Shown one piece after another: positions 8,737 to 17,343 of a stretch of DNA of 64,000 nucleotides. The stretch's first letter is position 1. Each line of letters opens with the position of its first letter. The position numbers and the translations under genes are program-made. The stretch comes from Heterorhizobium halophytocola (GTDB lineage: Bacteria; Pseudomonadota; Alphaproteobacteria; Rhizobiales; Rhizobiaceae): contig NZ_JAGGJU010000008.1 in assembly GCF_017873095.1 (NCBI RefSeq), positions 62,001 through 126,000 on the forward strand, written 5' to 3'. The notes under the pieces are model-generated. The model was not told where the DNA came from and did no database searches. It saw only the letters and a program-made list of their open reading frames with translations.

Positions 8737-10176
8737 ATGCAGGCGAAAAATGGCGCCGCTGTCGCCGGGCTCGCAGAGGCTCTTGCGGCGCGGCTTGGCG
8801 TAGACTGCGTCCTGACCGGCGACGAAATGTCGACCTATTGCCGCGACTGGCACGGCGATGTGACAAGCGGTGCGGTGGCGGTCCTGCGGCCGCGCGACAC
8901 GCAAGGTGTCGCCGATGCCGTCAGAGCCTGCGCCGAACTCGACCTTCAGATCGTGCCCCAGGGCGGCAATACCGGGCTGGTGCTCGGCGCCGTGCCGGAT
9001 GCGCCGGAGCGTCAGGTCGTGCTCAGCCTCGAACGGATGAAAACTGTGCGCAATATCGACGCGGACGATTTTTCCGCCGTCGTCGAAGCCGGCGCCATCC
9101 TCTCGGAGTTCAAGGACAAGGTCGAAGAGCAGGGGATGTTCTTTCCGCTGGCGCTCGGCGCACAGGGCTCCTGCCGCATCGGCGGCAACGTCTCGACCAA
9201 TGCCGGCGGGATCAATGTTCTGCGCTATGGCATGACCCGCGAGCTGGTGCTTGGCCTGGAGGTGGTCCTGCCCGACGGCAGCATCTTCGACGGCATTTCG
9301 ACCTTGCGCAAGGACAACCGCGGGCTGGATCTGAAGCAGCTCTTCATCGGCGCGGAAGGCACGCTCGGCATCGTCACGGCCGTTGCGGTCAAGCTGGTGC
9401 CGCTGCCGGAAAAGGTCTCGACCGCACTTCTCGGGCTGAACAGCCTCGAGGATGCGATCACGCTATACCGCCGCGCCCGGCGGGAGTGCTGCGATCTTCT
9501 CTCGGCCTTCGAATTCATGCCGCCGATCGCCTTCACCCTGGCCAAGGAAGCCATGCCCGATCTTCCCGAGCCGATCGCGACCGACTACCCGGCCTATGTG
9601 CTGATGGAGATTTCCGGCTCCGGCCTCGTCGACATCGACGCGCTGATGGAGGCTTTCCTCGAAGGCGTGCTCGGCGACGGGCTTGTGGTCGATGGCGCGG
9701 TCGCCACCTCCACCGCCCAGGCGCGAAATCTCTGGCTCGTGCGCGAGGGCATGAACGAGGGGCAGGCGAAACGCGGCCCGCATCTGCGCACCGATGTCTC
9801 GGTGCCGCTCTCCAGGCTTGCGGACTTCGTGGCCGATGCGGAAGCGGCGGTGAAGGCCGAACTGCCCGACTGCATCAGCGTTTCCTACGGCCATGTCGGC
9901 GACGGCAATGTGCATCTGAACGTGTTGCCGCCCGCCGGCGCGGACCGTGCGGTGATCGATCGGAAAATCTATGAGGCCAAGCAGGTCGTCAATGCCGTGC
10001 TGGACCGCTATCACGGCTCGATCAGTGCCGAGCACGGCATCGGCCGGTTGAAGCGTGGTGATTTCACCACGCGGCTCTCGCCGGTGCGTCACCAGATGCT
10101 GAAGGCGATCAAGCAGGCGATCGACCCCAGGCACATGATGAATCCGGGTTGCCAATTGAACTTCGACACGGAGTAG
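8737..10176 (+). CDS. FAD-linked 2-hydroxyacid dehydrogenase (D-2-hydroxyglutarate/GlcD-like)
   Basis: Flavoprotein of the FAD-linked oxidase family, 479 residues. The PCMH-type FAD-binding half is at about residues 45-225, with PQGGNTGLVLGAVP and the cofactor loop GAQGSCRIGGNVSTNAGG. The C-terminal FAD-oxidase domain carries SYGHVGDGNVHLNV (metal-binding histidines) and the family ending HGSISAEHGIGRLK. Relatives oxidise D-2-hydroxyglutarate, D-lactate or glycolate, passing electrons to an acceptor. It is divergent from denD and followed after 41 bases by the GntR gene, so it probably oxidises an alpha-hydroxy acid formed in the same pathway. The exact substrate is not determinable. Confidence 0.83.
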   Translation: MQAKNGAAVAGLAEALAARLGVDCVLTGDEMSTYCRDWHGDVTSGAVAVLRPRDTQGVADAVRACAELDLQIVPQGGNTGLVLGAVPDAPERQVVLSLERMKTVRNIDADDFSAVVEAGAILSEFKDKVEEQGMFFPLALGAQGSCRIGGNVSTNAGGINVLRYGMTRELVLGLEVVLPDGSIFDGISTLRKDNRGLDLKQLFIGAEGTLGIVTAVAVKLVPLPEKVSTALLGLNSLEDAITLYRRARRECCDLLSAFEFMPPIAFTLAKEAMPDLPEPIATDYPAYVLMEISGSGLVDIDALMEAFLEGVLGDGLVVDGAVATSTAQARNLWLVREGMNEGQAKRGPHLRTDVSVPLSRLADFVADAEAAVKAELPDCISVSYGHVGDGNVHLNVLPPAGADRAVIDRKIYEAKQVVNAVLDRYHGSISAEHGIGRLKRGDFTTRLSPVRHQMLKAIKQAIDPRHMMNPGCQLNFDTE

Positions 10177-10217
10177 GACAAAACCGGTCGGTCACGAGGG
10201 GGAAGTCAGACGCAAAA

Positions 10218-10925
10218 ATGGCAATCGATTTTGGCCAGATTCGTCGAAGCGAACATCTGCCGGCCCGTATCGCCGCGCAGATCGCCCGCGACATTGCCGA
10301 GGGAAAGCTGAAGCCGGGCGATCGTTTGCCGACCGAGCACTTCCTCTCCAAGGCGCTGGGCGTCAGCCGCTCCGTCGTGCGCGAGGCCATAGCGCAATTG
10401 CGCAATGAAGGCTTGGTCGAGACCCGCCAGGGTGTCGGCGCCTTTGTCACCGAGCCGATGGCGCGGCCGATCCGCATCGAGCAGACCGACCTTTACGACC
10501 GCGAGAGCTTTCGCGATCTCTTCCAGTTGCGCGTGCCGCTGGAAGTCGAGGCGGCGGGGCTTGCCGCTCTCAATCACACGGCGGAGGATATTCAGCAGCT
10601 GGACACGGCGCTGGCCCACATGACCGGCGCCGCGAAATGGACGGAGGAAGGCATCATTGCCGATCTGGCTTTCCACCGCGCGGTTGCGGCCGCCACGGGC
10701 AACAGCTATTTCACGCTCTTCATCGGCTTTGTCGCGGAGCGGATCAGCCTGGCGATCAACGCGGCGCGGGCGACCGCCGTTCTGGAGGAGATCGTCGAGA
10801 TCACCATTGCCGAGCATCTGGCCGTGCGCGATGCGATCGCCGGCGGCGACATGGCTAAGGCCCGCGAGGCGATGCGGCGTCACCTGGAGGGCGCAACATC
10901 GCGCCTGAACCTGGAGCTGCCGTGA
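10218..10925 (+). CDS. GntR-family regulator, FadR/FCD type
   Basis: Transcriptional regulator, 235 residues. The winged helix-turn-helix spans about residues 15-80: LPTEHFLSKALGVSRSVVREA, read in parts, followed by LRNEGLVETRQGVGAFV. The C-terminal FCD ligand-binding domain shows the metal-binding-type pattern DLAFHRAVAAATGN and HLAVRDAIAGGD. The start at 10218 follows GAGGGGGAAG. It sits between the FAD dehydrogenase and the FAH-TRAP operon, with TTGTC-N-GAYA palindromes before both flanking promoter regions, and is probably the local repressor released by a pathway sugar acid. Confidence 0.87.
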   Translation: MAIDFGQIRRSEHLPARIAAQIARDIAEGKLKPGDRLPTEHFLSKALGVSRSVVREAIAQLRNEGLVETRQGVGAFVTEPMARPIRIEQTDLYDRESFRDLFQLRVPLEVEAAGLAALNHTAEDIQQLDTALAHMTGAAKWTEEGIIADLAFHRAVAAATGNSYFTLFIGFVAERISLAINAARATAVLEEIVEITIAEHLAVRDAIAGGDMAKAREAMRRHLEGATSRLNLELP

Positions 10926-11061
10926 ATTCGACGGCGGCTGTGCGGCGGCGCCGGACCCGATCGGTGGCTGCTGCGTCTGCGGATGTCGTCGGGAGAAGAG
11001 TTACGCGGGAATTCGCGTATGGACATTGGAGCGGAACTCGGACTACAACACGGTCCGGAGG

Positions 11062-11080
11062 TTGTCAGACATCCTGACAA
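11062..11080. promoter_or_regulatory. Putative GntR operator before the FAH-TRAP operon
   Basis: TTGTCAG-ACATC-CTGACAA is a perfect 7+5+7 inverted repeat about 55 bases before the FAH start, in a 207-base gap that otherwise shows only a strong ribosome site. Its left part, TTGTCAGACA, matches TTGTCTGATA in the divergent denD promoter. It is a plausible second operator of the GntR protein encoded immediately upstream. Confidence 0.55.
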
Positions 11081-11132
11081 GAGGGGTAGGCGTAGGAGCG
11101 TCTATCCTGGAAATACAAGGGAGGAGTACCTT

Positions 11133-12293
11133 TTGCAGGCCAGAAATGCGCTCAATGCCGCGATGATTTTGCCGCAGGACGCCGCCCGTGCCTTGCTTGT
11201 CGGCCGTGTCTGGTCGAAGGCCGCGGCTGGCCCATGTCCTGTGCTGATCCGGGACGGTCACGTCTTCGACCTGTCGCATCTGGCACCGACCACCTCCTCG
11301 CTGCTGGAACTCGACAATCTCGCGGACCGCCTGAAATCTCTCGAACAGAGCGTCGACCTTGGTCCGCTCGACGATTTTCTCTCGGGCGATGCCGGCAACC
11401 TGCTGGCGCCGATCGACCTGCAGGCGATCAAGGCCGCCGGCGTCACCTTTGCCGGCAGCATGCTGGAACGCGTCATCGAGGAGCAGGCCAAGGGCGACAG
11501 CTCGCGGGCAAGTGCGGTGCGCGAAAAGCTTGCGCCGGTGCTTGGCGACAGCCTGAAGGGCGTCGTCGCCGGCTCGGACCAGGCCGCCGAACTGAAGATC
11601 GTCCTCCAGGAAATGGGCCTCTGGTCGCAATATCTCGAGGTCGGCATCGGCCCGGATGCGGAGATCTTCACCAAGTCGCAGCCGATGTCGGCGGTCGGCT
11701 GCGGTGCCAGGGTCGGCATTCACCCGATGTCGGAATGGAACAATCCGGAGCCGGAAGTGGTGCTTGCGGTGCGCTCGGATGGCGTGATCGTCGGTGCCAC
11801 GCTCGGCAACGACGTCAATCTGCGCGATGTCGAGGGACGCTCGGCCCTGCTGCTGGGCAAGGCGAAGGACAACAATGCCTCCTGCGCCATCGGCCCGTTC
11901 ATCCGCCTGCTGGACGACACTTTCACGCTGTCCGATGTCGGCCGGCTGACGGTCTCGCTCCATGTCGAGGGCGAAGACGATTTCGACATGGCGGGCGAAA
12001 GCCCGATGCAGGCGATCAGCCGCTCGCCGGAAAACCTCGTCGGTCAGATGCGCAATCGCAACCATCAATATCCCGATGGCGCCGTGCTGTTTCTCGGCAC
12101 CATGTTCGCGCCGGTCAAGGACAGGCGCGGCGCAGGGCAGGGCTTCACCCACGAGATCGGCGATCGCGTCGAGATTTCCACGCCAAGCCTTGGCCGTCTG
12201 GTCAACTGGGTCGATCGATCGGATGCCTGTCCCGAATGGACCTTCGGCATCACCGCCCTGATCCGCAATCTCACCCAACGCGGCCTGCTTTAG
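11133..12293 (+). CDS. Fumarylacetoacetate-hydrolase-family enzyme (possible 2-keto-3-deoxy acid dehydratase/hydrolase)
   Basis: 386-residue member of the FAH superfamily. The C-terminal FAH fold shows the divalent-metal region as EWNNPEPEVVL (glutamates) followed by GNDVNLRDVEGRSALLLGKAKDN. Length and architecture resemble the FAH-type L-2-keto-3-deoxyarabonate dehydratases and diketo-deoxy-acid hydrolases that act after IlvD/Edd dehydratases, which fits the dehydratase in the opposite arm. The start is TTG at 11133 because GGGAGGAG precedes it by about six bases; the upstream in-frame extension is not protein-like. It leads a TRAP operon (12 bases to the DctQ gene). The reaction is inferred from context. 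Confidence 0.75.
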   Translation: MQARNALNAAMILPQDAARALLVGRVWSKAAAGPCPVLIRDGHVFDLSHLAPTTSSLLELDNLADRLKSLEQSVDLGPLDDFLSGDAGNLLAPIDLQAIKAAGVTFAGSMLERVIEEQAKGDSSRASAVREKLAPVLGDSLKGVVAGSDQAAELKIVLQEMGLWSQYLEVGIGPDAEIFTKSQPMSAVGCGARVGIHPMSEWNNPEPEVVLAVRSDGVIVGATLGNDVNLRDVEGRSALLLGKAKDNNASCAIGPFIRLLDDTFTLSDVGRLTVSLHVEGEDDFDMAGESPMQAISRSPENLVGQMRNRNHQYPDGAVLFLGTMFAPVKDRRGAGQGFTHEIGDRVEISTPSLGRLVNWVDRSDACPEWTFGITALIRNLTQRGLL

Positions 12294-12305
12294 GAGGAAA
12301 GAGGA

Positions 12306-12839
12306 ATGCAAAGAGTCGTCGACCTCTTTTACCGGTTTCTCGAATTCCTGATGATTCTGCTCCTGGCGGGCATGGCGATCATGGTCTTCGGCAATGTCGT
12401 GCTGCGTTACGGCTTCAATTCGGGCCTGACCGTCTCGGACGAAATGTCCCGCTACTTCTTCGTCTGGCTGACTTTCATCGGCGCGGTCGTCGGGTTTCGC
12501 GAATACGGCCATATGGGCGTCGAGACGCTGGTGGCGATGTTCGGCCGGCGCGGCCGGATCATCTGCATGATCATCAGCAATCTGGTCATCATCGGCGTTT
12601 CCGGCATCTTCTTCTGGGGCACCTGGAAGCAGCTGCCGATCAATATGAGCATGGCGGCGCCGGTTACCGGGCTTTCCATGGGCTGGGTCTACGGCATCGG
12701 TTTCTTCACGGGGGCCGCCTGCGTGCTCATCGCACTCGAACGTCTGTTCCGTCTCCTGACCGGTCGCGTGACCGAAAAGGAACTCGCGGCGTTTGCCGGC
12801 GAGGACATGTCCATCGAGCATCTGTCGGAGCGCGGCTGA
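12306..12839 (+). CDS. TRAP transporter small permease (DctQ)
   Basis: Four-helix small membrane subunit of a TRAP transporter, 177 residues. Membrane segments are near residues 12-34, 50-70, 85-105 and 122-145; the family signature appears as VFGNVVLRYGFNSGLTVSDE, then FVWLTFIGAVVGFREYGHMGVE. It joins the DctM subunit to form the Na+-driven permease. GGAGGAAAGAGG precedes the start, and the DctM start follows the stop by one base. Substrate is probably the sugar acid used by the neighbouring enzymes. Confidence 0.9.
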   Translation: MQRVVDLFYRFLEFLMILLLAGMAIMVFGNVVLRYGFNSGLTVSDEMSRYFFVWLTFIGAVVGFREYGHMGVETLVAMFGRRGRIICMIISNLVIIGVSGIFFWGTWKQLPINMSMAAPVTGLSMGWVYGIGFFTGAACVLIALERLFRLLTGRVTEKELAAFAGEDMSIEHLSERG

Positions 12840-12840
12840 C

Positions 12841-14118
12841 ATGACCCTTATCGTCTTTATCGTCTCTCTCCTCAGTGCCATGGCGATCGGGGTGCCGGTT
12901 GCCTTCGCGCTGATGTTCTGCGGCGTCACGCTCATGTGGTACATGGGCATGTTCAACAGCCAGATCATCGCCCAGAACATGATCATCGGCGCCGACACCT
13001 TCACCTTGCTCGCCATTCCCTTCTTCATTCTCGCCGGCGAGCTGATGAATTCGGGTGGTCTGTCGAAGCGCATCATCGAATTCGCCATTGCCTGCGTCGG
13101 CCATATCCGCGGCGGTCTCGGCATCGTCGCCATTATGGCGGCGATCATCATGGCCAGCATTTCCGGCTCGGCCGCAGCCGACACCGCGGCACTCGCCGCC
13201 ATCCTGATCCCGATGATGGCGAAGGCCGGCTACAACGTGCCGCGCTCCGGCGGTCTGATTGCCGCCGGCGGCATCATCGCCCCGGTCATTCCGCCGTCCA
13301 TGGCCTTCATCGTCTTCGGCGTCTCGGCCAATGTGTCGATCACCAAGCTGTTCATGGCCGGCATCGTGCCGGGCGTCACCATGGGGCTCTGCCTCATTGC
13401 CACCTGGATGCTGGTGGTGCGCAAGGACAATATCCAGCCGCTGCCAAAGGCGTCGTCCAAGGAGCGGTTGACGGCAACCGGTCGGGCACTCTGGGCGCTC
13501 GGCATGCCGGTCATCATTCTCGGCGGCATCAAGGCCGGCGTCGTGACGCCGACGGAGGCCGCCGTCATTGCCGCAGCCTACGCCCTGTTCGTCGGCATGG
13601 TGATCTACCGCGAATTGAAGCCGAGGGACCTGCCACGCGTCATCCTGCAGGCAGCCAAGACCACCTCGATCGTCATGTTCCTGGTCTGCGCGGCGCTGGT
13701 CTCTGCCTGGTTGATCACCGCGGCCAATATCCCGGCCGAGATCGCCGGCTATATCGCGCCGCTGATCGACCGGCCGAAACTGCTGATGTTCGTCATCATG
13801 CTGCTGATCCTGGTGGTCGGTACGGCACTCGACCTGACGCCGACCATCCTGATCCTGACGCCGGTGCTGATGCCGATCGTCCAGAAGGCCGGCATCGACC
13901 CCGTCTATTTCGGTGTGATGTTCATCATGAACTGCTGCATCGGCCTCATCACGCCGCCGGTTGGCGTGGTGCTGAACGTCGTCAGCGGCGTGGGACGCAT
14001 TCCCCTCGGCAAGGTGGTGACCGGCATTCTGCCGTTCCTCGTCGCCGAAGTCTGCGTGCTCATGCTGTTCGTCCTGTTTCCAGAAATCATCCTCGTGCCG
14101 GCCCGCTGGCTGCACTGA
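12841..14118 (+). CDS. TRAP transporter large permease (DctM)
   Basis: Large TRAP membrane subunit, 425 residues with about 12 hydrophobic segments. Family hallmarks include IPFFILAGELMNSGGLSKRI, the SGSAAADTAALAAILIPMM pore motif and GLITPPVGVVLNVV near the C-terminus. The start ATG at 12841 immediately follows the dctQ TGA. Unlike the mat system below, the binding protein here is encoded last (14168). It translocates substrate delivered by the binding protein, coupled to a sodium gradient. Confidence 0.92.
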   Translation: MTLIVFIVSLLSAMAIGVPVAFALMFCGVTLMWYMGMFNSQIIAQNMIIGADTFTLLAIPFFILAGELMNSGGLSKRIIEFAIACVGHIRGGLGIVAIMAAIIMASISGSAAADTAALAAILIPMMAKAGYNVPRSGGLIAAGGIIAPVIPPSMAFIVFGVSANVSITKLFMAGIVPGVTMGLCLIATWMLVVRKDNIQPLPKASSKERLTATGRALWALGMPVIILGGIKAGVVTPTEAAVIAAAYALFVGMVIYRELKPRDLPRVILQAAKTTSIVMFLVCAALVSAWLITAANIPAEIAGYIAPLIDRPKLLMFVIMLLILVVGTALDLTPTILILTPVLMPIVQKAGIDPVYFGVMFIMNCCIGLITPPVGVVLNVVSGVGRIPLGKVVTGILPFLVAEVCVLMLFVLFPEIILVPARWLH

Positions 14119-14167
14119 GGATTGAAACTCCAAACATCAACGTCTCAACCATCCATGGGAGGATACT

Positions 14168-15172
14168 ATGAGAAAACTGCTTCTGGCCACGACGGCCGCA
14201 ATCTCCACCATCGCCATGTCGGCACCGGCCTTTGCGGACTTCCAGGACCGCACGATCCGCGTCTCCAACGGCATCAACCAGGACCACCCGGTCGGCAACG
14301 GCATTGAGGCCATGCAGAAATGCCTGGATGAGAAGTCCGGCGGCAAGCTCAAGCTGCAGGCCTTCTGGGGCGGCGCACTGGGTGGCGACCTTCAGGCAAC
14401 CCAGGCCCTGCGTTCGGGCGTTCAGGAAGCCGTCGTCACCTCGTCGTCTCCGCTGGTCGGCATCGTGCCGGCACTCGGCGTCTTCGACCTGCCGTTCCTG
14501 TTTGCCAATGCCCAGGAAGCCTATACCGTTCTCGACGGTGAATTCGGCGACATGATCAACGAGAAGCTCGATGCCGTCGGCCTCGTCAATCTCGCCTACT
14601 GGGAAAATGGCTTCCGCAACCTGTCCAACTCCGTTCGTCCCGTCACCAAGTGGGAAGACATGGAAGGCATGAAGGTTCGCGTGATGCAGAACAACATCTT
14701 CCTCGACACCTTCCAGAACCTCGGCGCGAACGCCACGCCGATGGCCTTCGGCGAAGTGTTCTCGGCGCTCGAAACCAAGACGATCGATGCGCAGGAAAAC
14801 CCCTACGTCACCATCGACACCTCGAAGTTCTTCGAAGTGCAGAAATATGTGACGGAGACGAACCACGCCTACACGCCGTTCCTCTTCCTGTTCTCCAAGG
14901 CTATCTTCAACACCTATTCGCCGGAAGAGCAGTCGGCCCTGCGTGATTGCGCCGTGGTTGGCCGTGACGTCGAGCGCAAGGTCATCGGCGAACTCAACAA
15001 GGAATCGCTGAAGAAGATCGAAGACGAGGGCATCAAGTTCAACACCCTGTCGCCGGAAGAGCACAAGCGCATGCTCGAGAAGTCGCAGGTCGTCTACGAA
15101 AAGCACAAGGACGAGATCGGCGCCGACGTCGTCGACAAGGTCCAGTCGATCCTGGCTGACATCCGCAAGTAA
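14168..15172 (+). CDS. TRAP transporter substrate-binding protein (DctP)
   Basis: Periplasmic DctP-family binding protein, 334 residues. Signal peptide residues 1-23 (MRKLLLATTAAIS...APAFA) precede the mature start DFQDRTIRVS. The conserved carboxylate-binding arginine region reads MEGMKVRVMQNNIF, followed by FGEVFSALETKTIDAQENPY, both typical of binding proteins for sugar acids and C4-acids. Start ATG has GGGAGG upstream. It ends the operon, and a clear intrinsic terminator follows 33 bases after the stop. Confidence 0.92.
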   Translation: MRKLLLATTAAISTIAMSAPAFADFQDRTIRVSNGINQDHPVGNGIEAMQKCLDEKSGGKLKLQAFWGGALGGDLQATQALRSGVQEAVVTSSSPLVGIVPALGVFDLPFLFANAQEAYTVLDGEFGDMINEKLDAVGLVNLAYWENGFRNLSNSVRPVTKWEDMEGMKVRVMQNNIFLDTFQNLGANATPMAFGEVFSALETKTIDAQENPYVTIDTSKFFEVQKYVTETNHAYTPFLFLFSKAIFNTYSPEEQSALRDCAVVGRDVERKVIGELNKESLKKIEDEGIKFNTLSPEEHKRMLEKSQVVYEKHKDEIGADVVDKVQSILADIRK

Positions 15173-15204
15173 GCAGCGGCTCGCCGGCTGTCCCCGATAT
15201 GAAG

Positions 15205-15233
15205 CCCGCGGCACCCTGTGCCGCGGGTTTTTT
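15205..15233 (+). terminator. Intrinsic terminator after the TRAP operon
   Basis: Nine-pair perfect stem (CCCGCGGCA with TGCCGCGGG), five-base loop and six consecutive T residues. It ends the FAH-TRAP transcript and separates it from the dehydratase gene at 15347. Confidence 0.93.
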
Positions 15234-15346
15234 GTCTCCATGACATCATCGAAACTTCAAGCATGGGGTCGGATCCGCTATCCCTGAAGGCGAGCGCAAG
15301 CCTGTCTGCTTGTCGACATTCTTCCTTCTGTGTCCGGGATAGCTCC

Positions 15347-16309
15347 ATGATCGCCTATGAAGACATCATCGCCGCCAAGACGCGCATAGGAGCTGAGGCT
15401 CTGCGCACGCCGCTCCTCCATTCGCCCTTTCTGGACGAGATTGCGGGCCGGCCGCTCTACGTGAAACCCGAATGCCTGCAGCGCACCGGTTCCTTCAAGC
15501 TGCGCGGCGCCTGGTCGGCGATTTCGGCGATACCGGATGCCGTTCGCGCATCCGGCGTCATCGCCTATTCCTCCGGCAATCATGCGCAGGGTGTCGCCTA
15601 TGCGGCCAAGGCCCATGGCGTTCCCGCCGTGATCATCATGCCGGCCGACGCGCCGAAGCTGAAGATCGACAACACACGGGCCTATGGCGCCGAGGTGGTG
15701 CTGTACGACCGCTATACCGAGGACCGGGACGCCATCGGCGACCGGCTCGCCGAAGAGCGCAATCTCAGCCTGGTCAAGCCGTTCGACGACGAGCGCGTCA
15801 TTGCGGGCCAGGGGACCGTCGGTCTCGAAATCGCCGAACAGGCCGATGAGCTCGGGCTGGACTCTGCCTCCGTTCTGGTGCCGTGCGGCGGCGGCGGCCT
15901 CACATCGGGGATTGCGATCGCGCTGGAACGGATAGCCCCCGGCCTTGTCGTTCGTCCCTGCGAGCCGGAAGATTTTGACGATACCAGCCGCTCGCTTCTC
16001 GCCCGGGAGATCCTGGCGAACGCCAGCGGCGGCAAGACCATCTGCGATGCGATCATGACGCCGCAGCCGGGCAATCTGACCTTCCCGCATCTGTCGCGGC
16101 TGTGTGGGCCTGGCATCGTGGTCACCGAGGACGAGGTGCTTCGGGCGATGGGGCTTGCCTTCCAGCGGCTGAAGATTGCCATCGAGCCGGGCGGCGCGGT
16201 CGGATTGGCCGCCGCGCTGTTTCACGGCGAAGAGCTGGATACGCCTGCCGTGATCGCGGTTGCCTCGGGCGGCAATGTCGATGAGGACATGTTCAGCCGC
16301 GCGCTTTGA
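15347..16309 (+). CDS. Threonine/serine dehydratase-like PLP enzyme
   Basis: Fold-type II PLP enzyme, 320 residues, probably catabolic threonine or serine dehydratase (ammonia plus 2-oxobutyrate or pyruvate). The Schiff-base lysine is K51 in GSFKLRGA; the phosphate-binding loop is PCGGGGLTSG; YSSGNHAQGVAYAA is the asparagine loop. No ACT regulatory domain follows, so it is not the feedback-regulated biosynthetic IlvA. Racemase or hydroxyaspartate dehydratase relatives share these motifs. It lies behind a terminator, so it is probably transcribed separately from the TRAP operon, and it is convergent with the EamA gene with 3 bases between stops. Confidence 0.83.
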   Translation: MIAYEDIIAAKTRIGAEALRTPLLHSPFLDEIAGRPLYVKPECLQRTGSFKLRGAWSAISAIPDAVRASGVIAYSSGNHAQGVAYAAKAHGVPAVIIMPADAPKLKIDNTRAYGAEVVLYDRYTEDRDAIGDRLAEERNLSLVKPFDDERVIAGQGTVGLEIAEQADELGLDSASVLVPCGGGGLTSGIAIALERIAPGLVVRPCEPEDFDDTSRSLLAREILANASGGKTICDAIMTPQPGNLTFPHLSRLCGPGIVVTEDEVLRAMGLAFQRLKIAIEPGGAVGLAAALFHGEELDTPAVIAVASGGNVDEDMFSRAL

Positions 16310-16312
16310 GCC

Positions 16313-17239
16313 TCATTCGGGCACGGCGGGCAGGACGAGTTCCTTGCGTTTCAGCTGCCGTTCCCGAAAGAAGATGAACAGCCCCGATCCGACGATCAGC
16401 GCCGCACCGACCAGCATGGACGGTCGCGGCGTGTCGCCGAAGAACAGCCAGCCGAACAGGATCGCCCACAGCAGCAGGCTGTACTGCAGCGGCGCCACCG
16501 TTGCGACATCCGAAATCTTCAGCGCCCGATTGACCAGGATATGCGCCGCCATGGCAACGATGCCGAGCAGACCGAGCAGCAGGCCTTCCCGAAGCGAGGT
16601 GACCGGCTGCCAGTCGAACGGCGCCATGACGAGACCGACCACGGTGGCCGCGGCGATCTGGAAAAACACCAGCGTCTTGTCCGGCGTGCCGCGCAGGTGG
16701 CGGCCGGTGACCAGCATGATGGCAAAGGCGATGCTGCCGACGACGGAGATCAGCGCCGGCAGGGTGAACATGGCTGTCGACGGATTGAGCGTGATGATGA
16801 CCCCGACAAAGCCGATCATGATCGCGCTCCAGCGCCGCCAGCCGACCTTCTCGCCGAGAAACAGCGGCGAGGCGACGGCCACATAGATCGGCGCGGCCAG
16901 CCAGTAGGTCATCACGTCGGCGAGCGGCAGGTAGAAGACCGCGAAGTAGAAGGCGAAGATCTCCACCGTCGAGAAGATCACGCGCATCAGCTGAATGCCC
17001 GGCTTTTCCGGCCGTAGCAGCGGAGCTGTGCCGTCGCGGATCAGGAAGGGCAGGAGAATGACGAGGGCCGCCAGACCGCGCAACAGGACGATTTGGCCAA
17101 GCCCATGGCTGGAAATCAGCCATTTCGCCAAGGCGTCGTTCAGGCTGAACATCAACATGCCCATGAGCATCAGGGCGGGGCCGGCGGCAAGGCCAAGCCC
17201 GAGAGCGCCGGTCTTCAGCGCGCCAGTTGTCGTTGTCAT
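16313..17239 (-). CDS. EamA/DMT-family transporter
   Basis: Ten-segment drug/metabolite transporter, 308 residues, built from two EamA repeats. The first shows MLMFSLNDALAKWLI and AVFYLPLADVMTYWLAAPIYVAV, the second VTSLREGLLLGLLGIVAMAAHILVNRAL and LFFGDTPRPSMLVGAALIVGSGLFIF. Members export amino acids, nucleosides or other small metabolites; the substrate cannot be told. It lies 104 bases downstream of matR on the same strand, and convergent with the threonine-dehydratase gene. Linkage to malonate use is not obvious. Confidence 0.87.
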   Translation of the reverse strand: MTTTTGALKTGALGLGLAAGPALMLMGMLMFSLNDALAKWLISSHGLGQIVLLRGLAALVILLPFLIRDGTAPLLRPEKPGIQLMRVIFSTVEIFAFYFAVFYLPLADVMTYWLAAPIYVAVASPLFLGEKVGWRRWSAIMIGFVGVIITLNPSTAMFTLPALISVVGSIAFAIMLVTGRHLRGTPDKTLVFFQIAAATVVGLVMAPFDWQPVTSLREGLLLGLLGIVAMAAHILVNRALKISDVATVAPLQYSLLLWAILFGWLFFGDTPRPSMLVGAALIVGSGLFIFFRERQLKRKELVLPAVPE

Positions 17240-17343
17240 CGGTGTCCCCTCGATCCGGCGCCGATTTAGAGGCCAGGCCCGCCTTCAGGCAAGGGGGATG
17301 GAGGTTGGAAAACCGGAATCTTCGTGCCTGAGGCGTTGCCGCA

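Noticed and set aside
11043..13202. 719-codon open frame antisense to the FAH and TRAP genes
   Set aside because: Opposes three clear genes with ribosome sites and motifs; composition is shadow-like.
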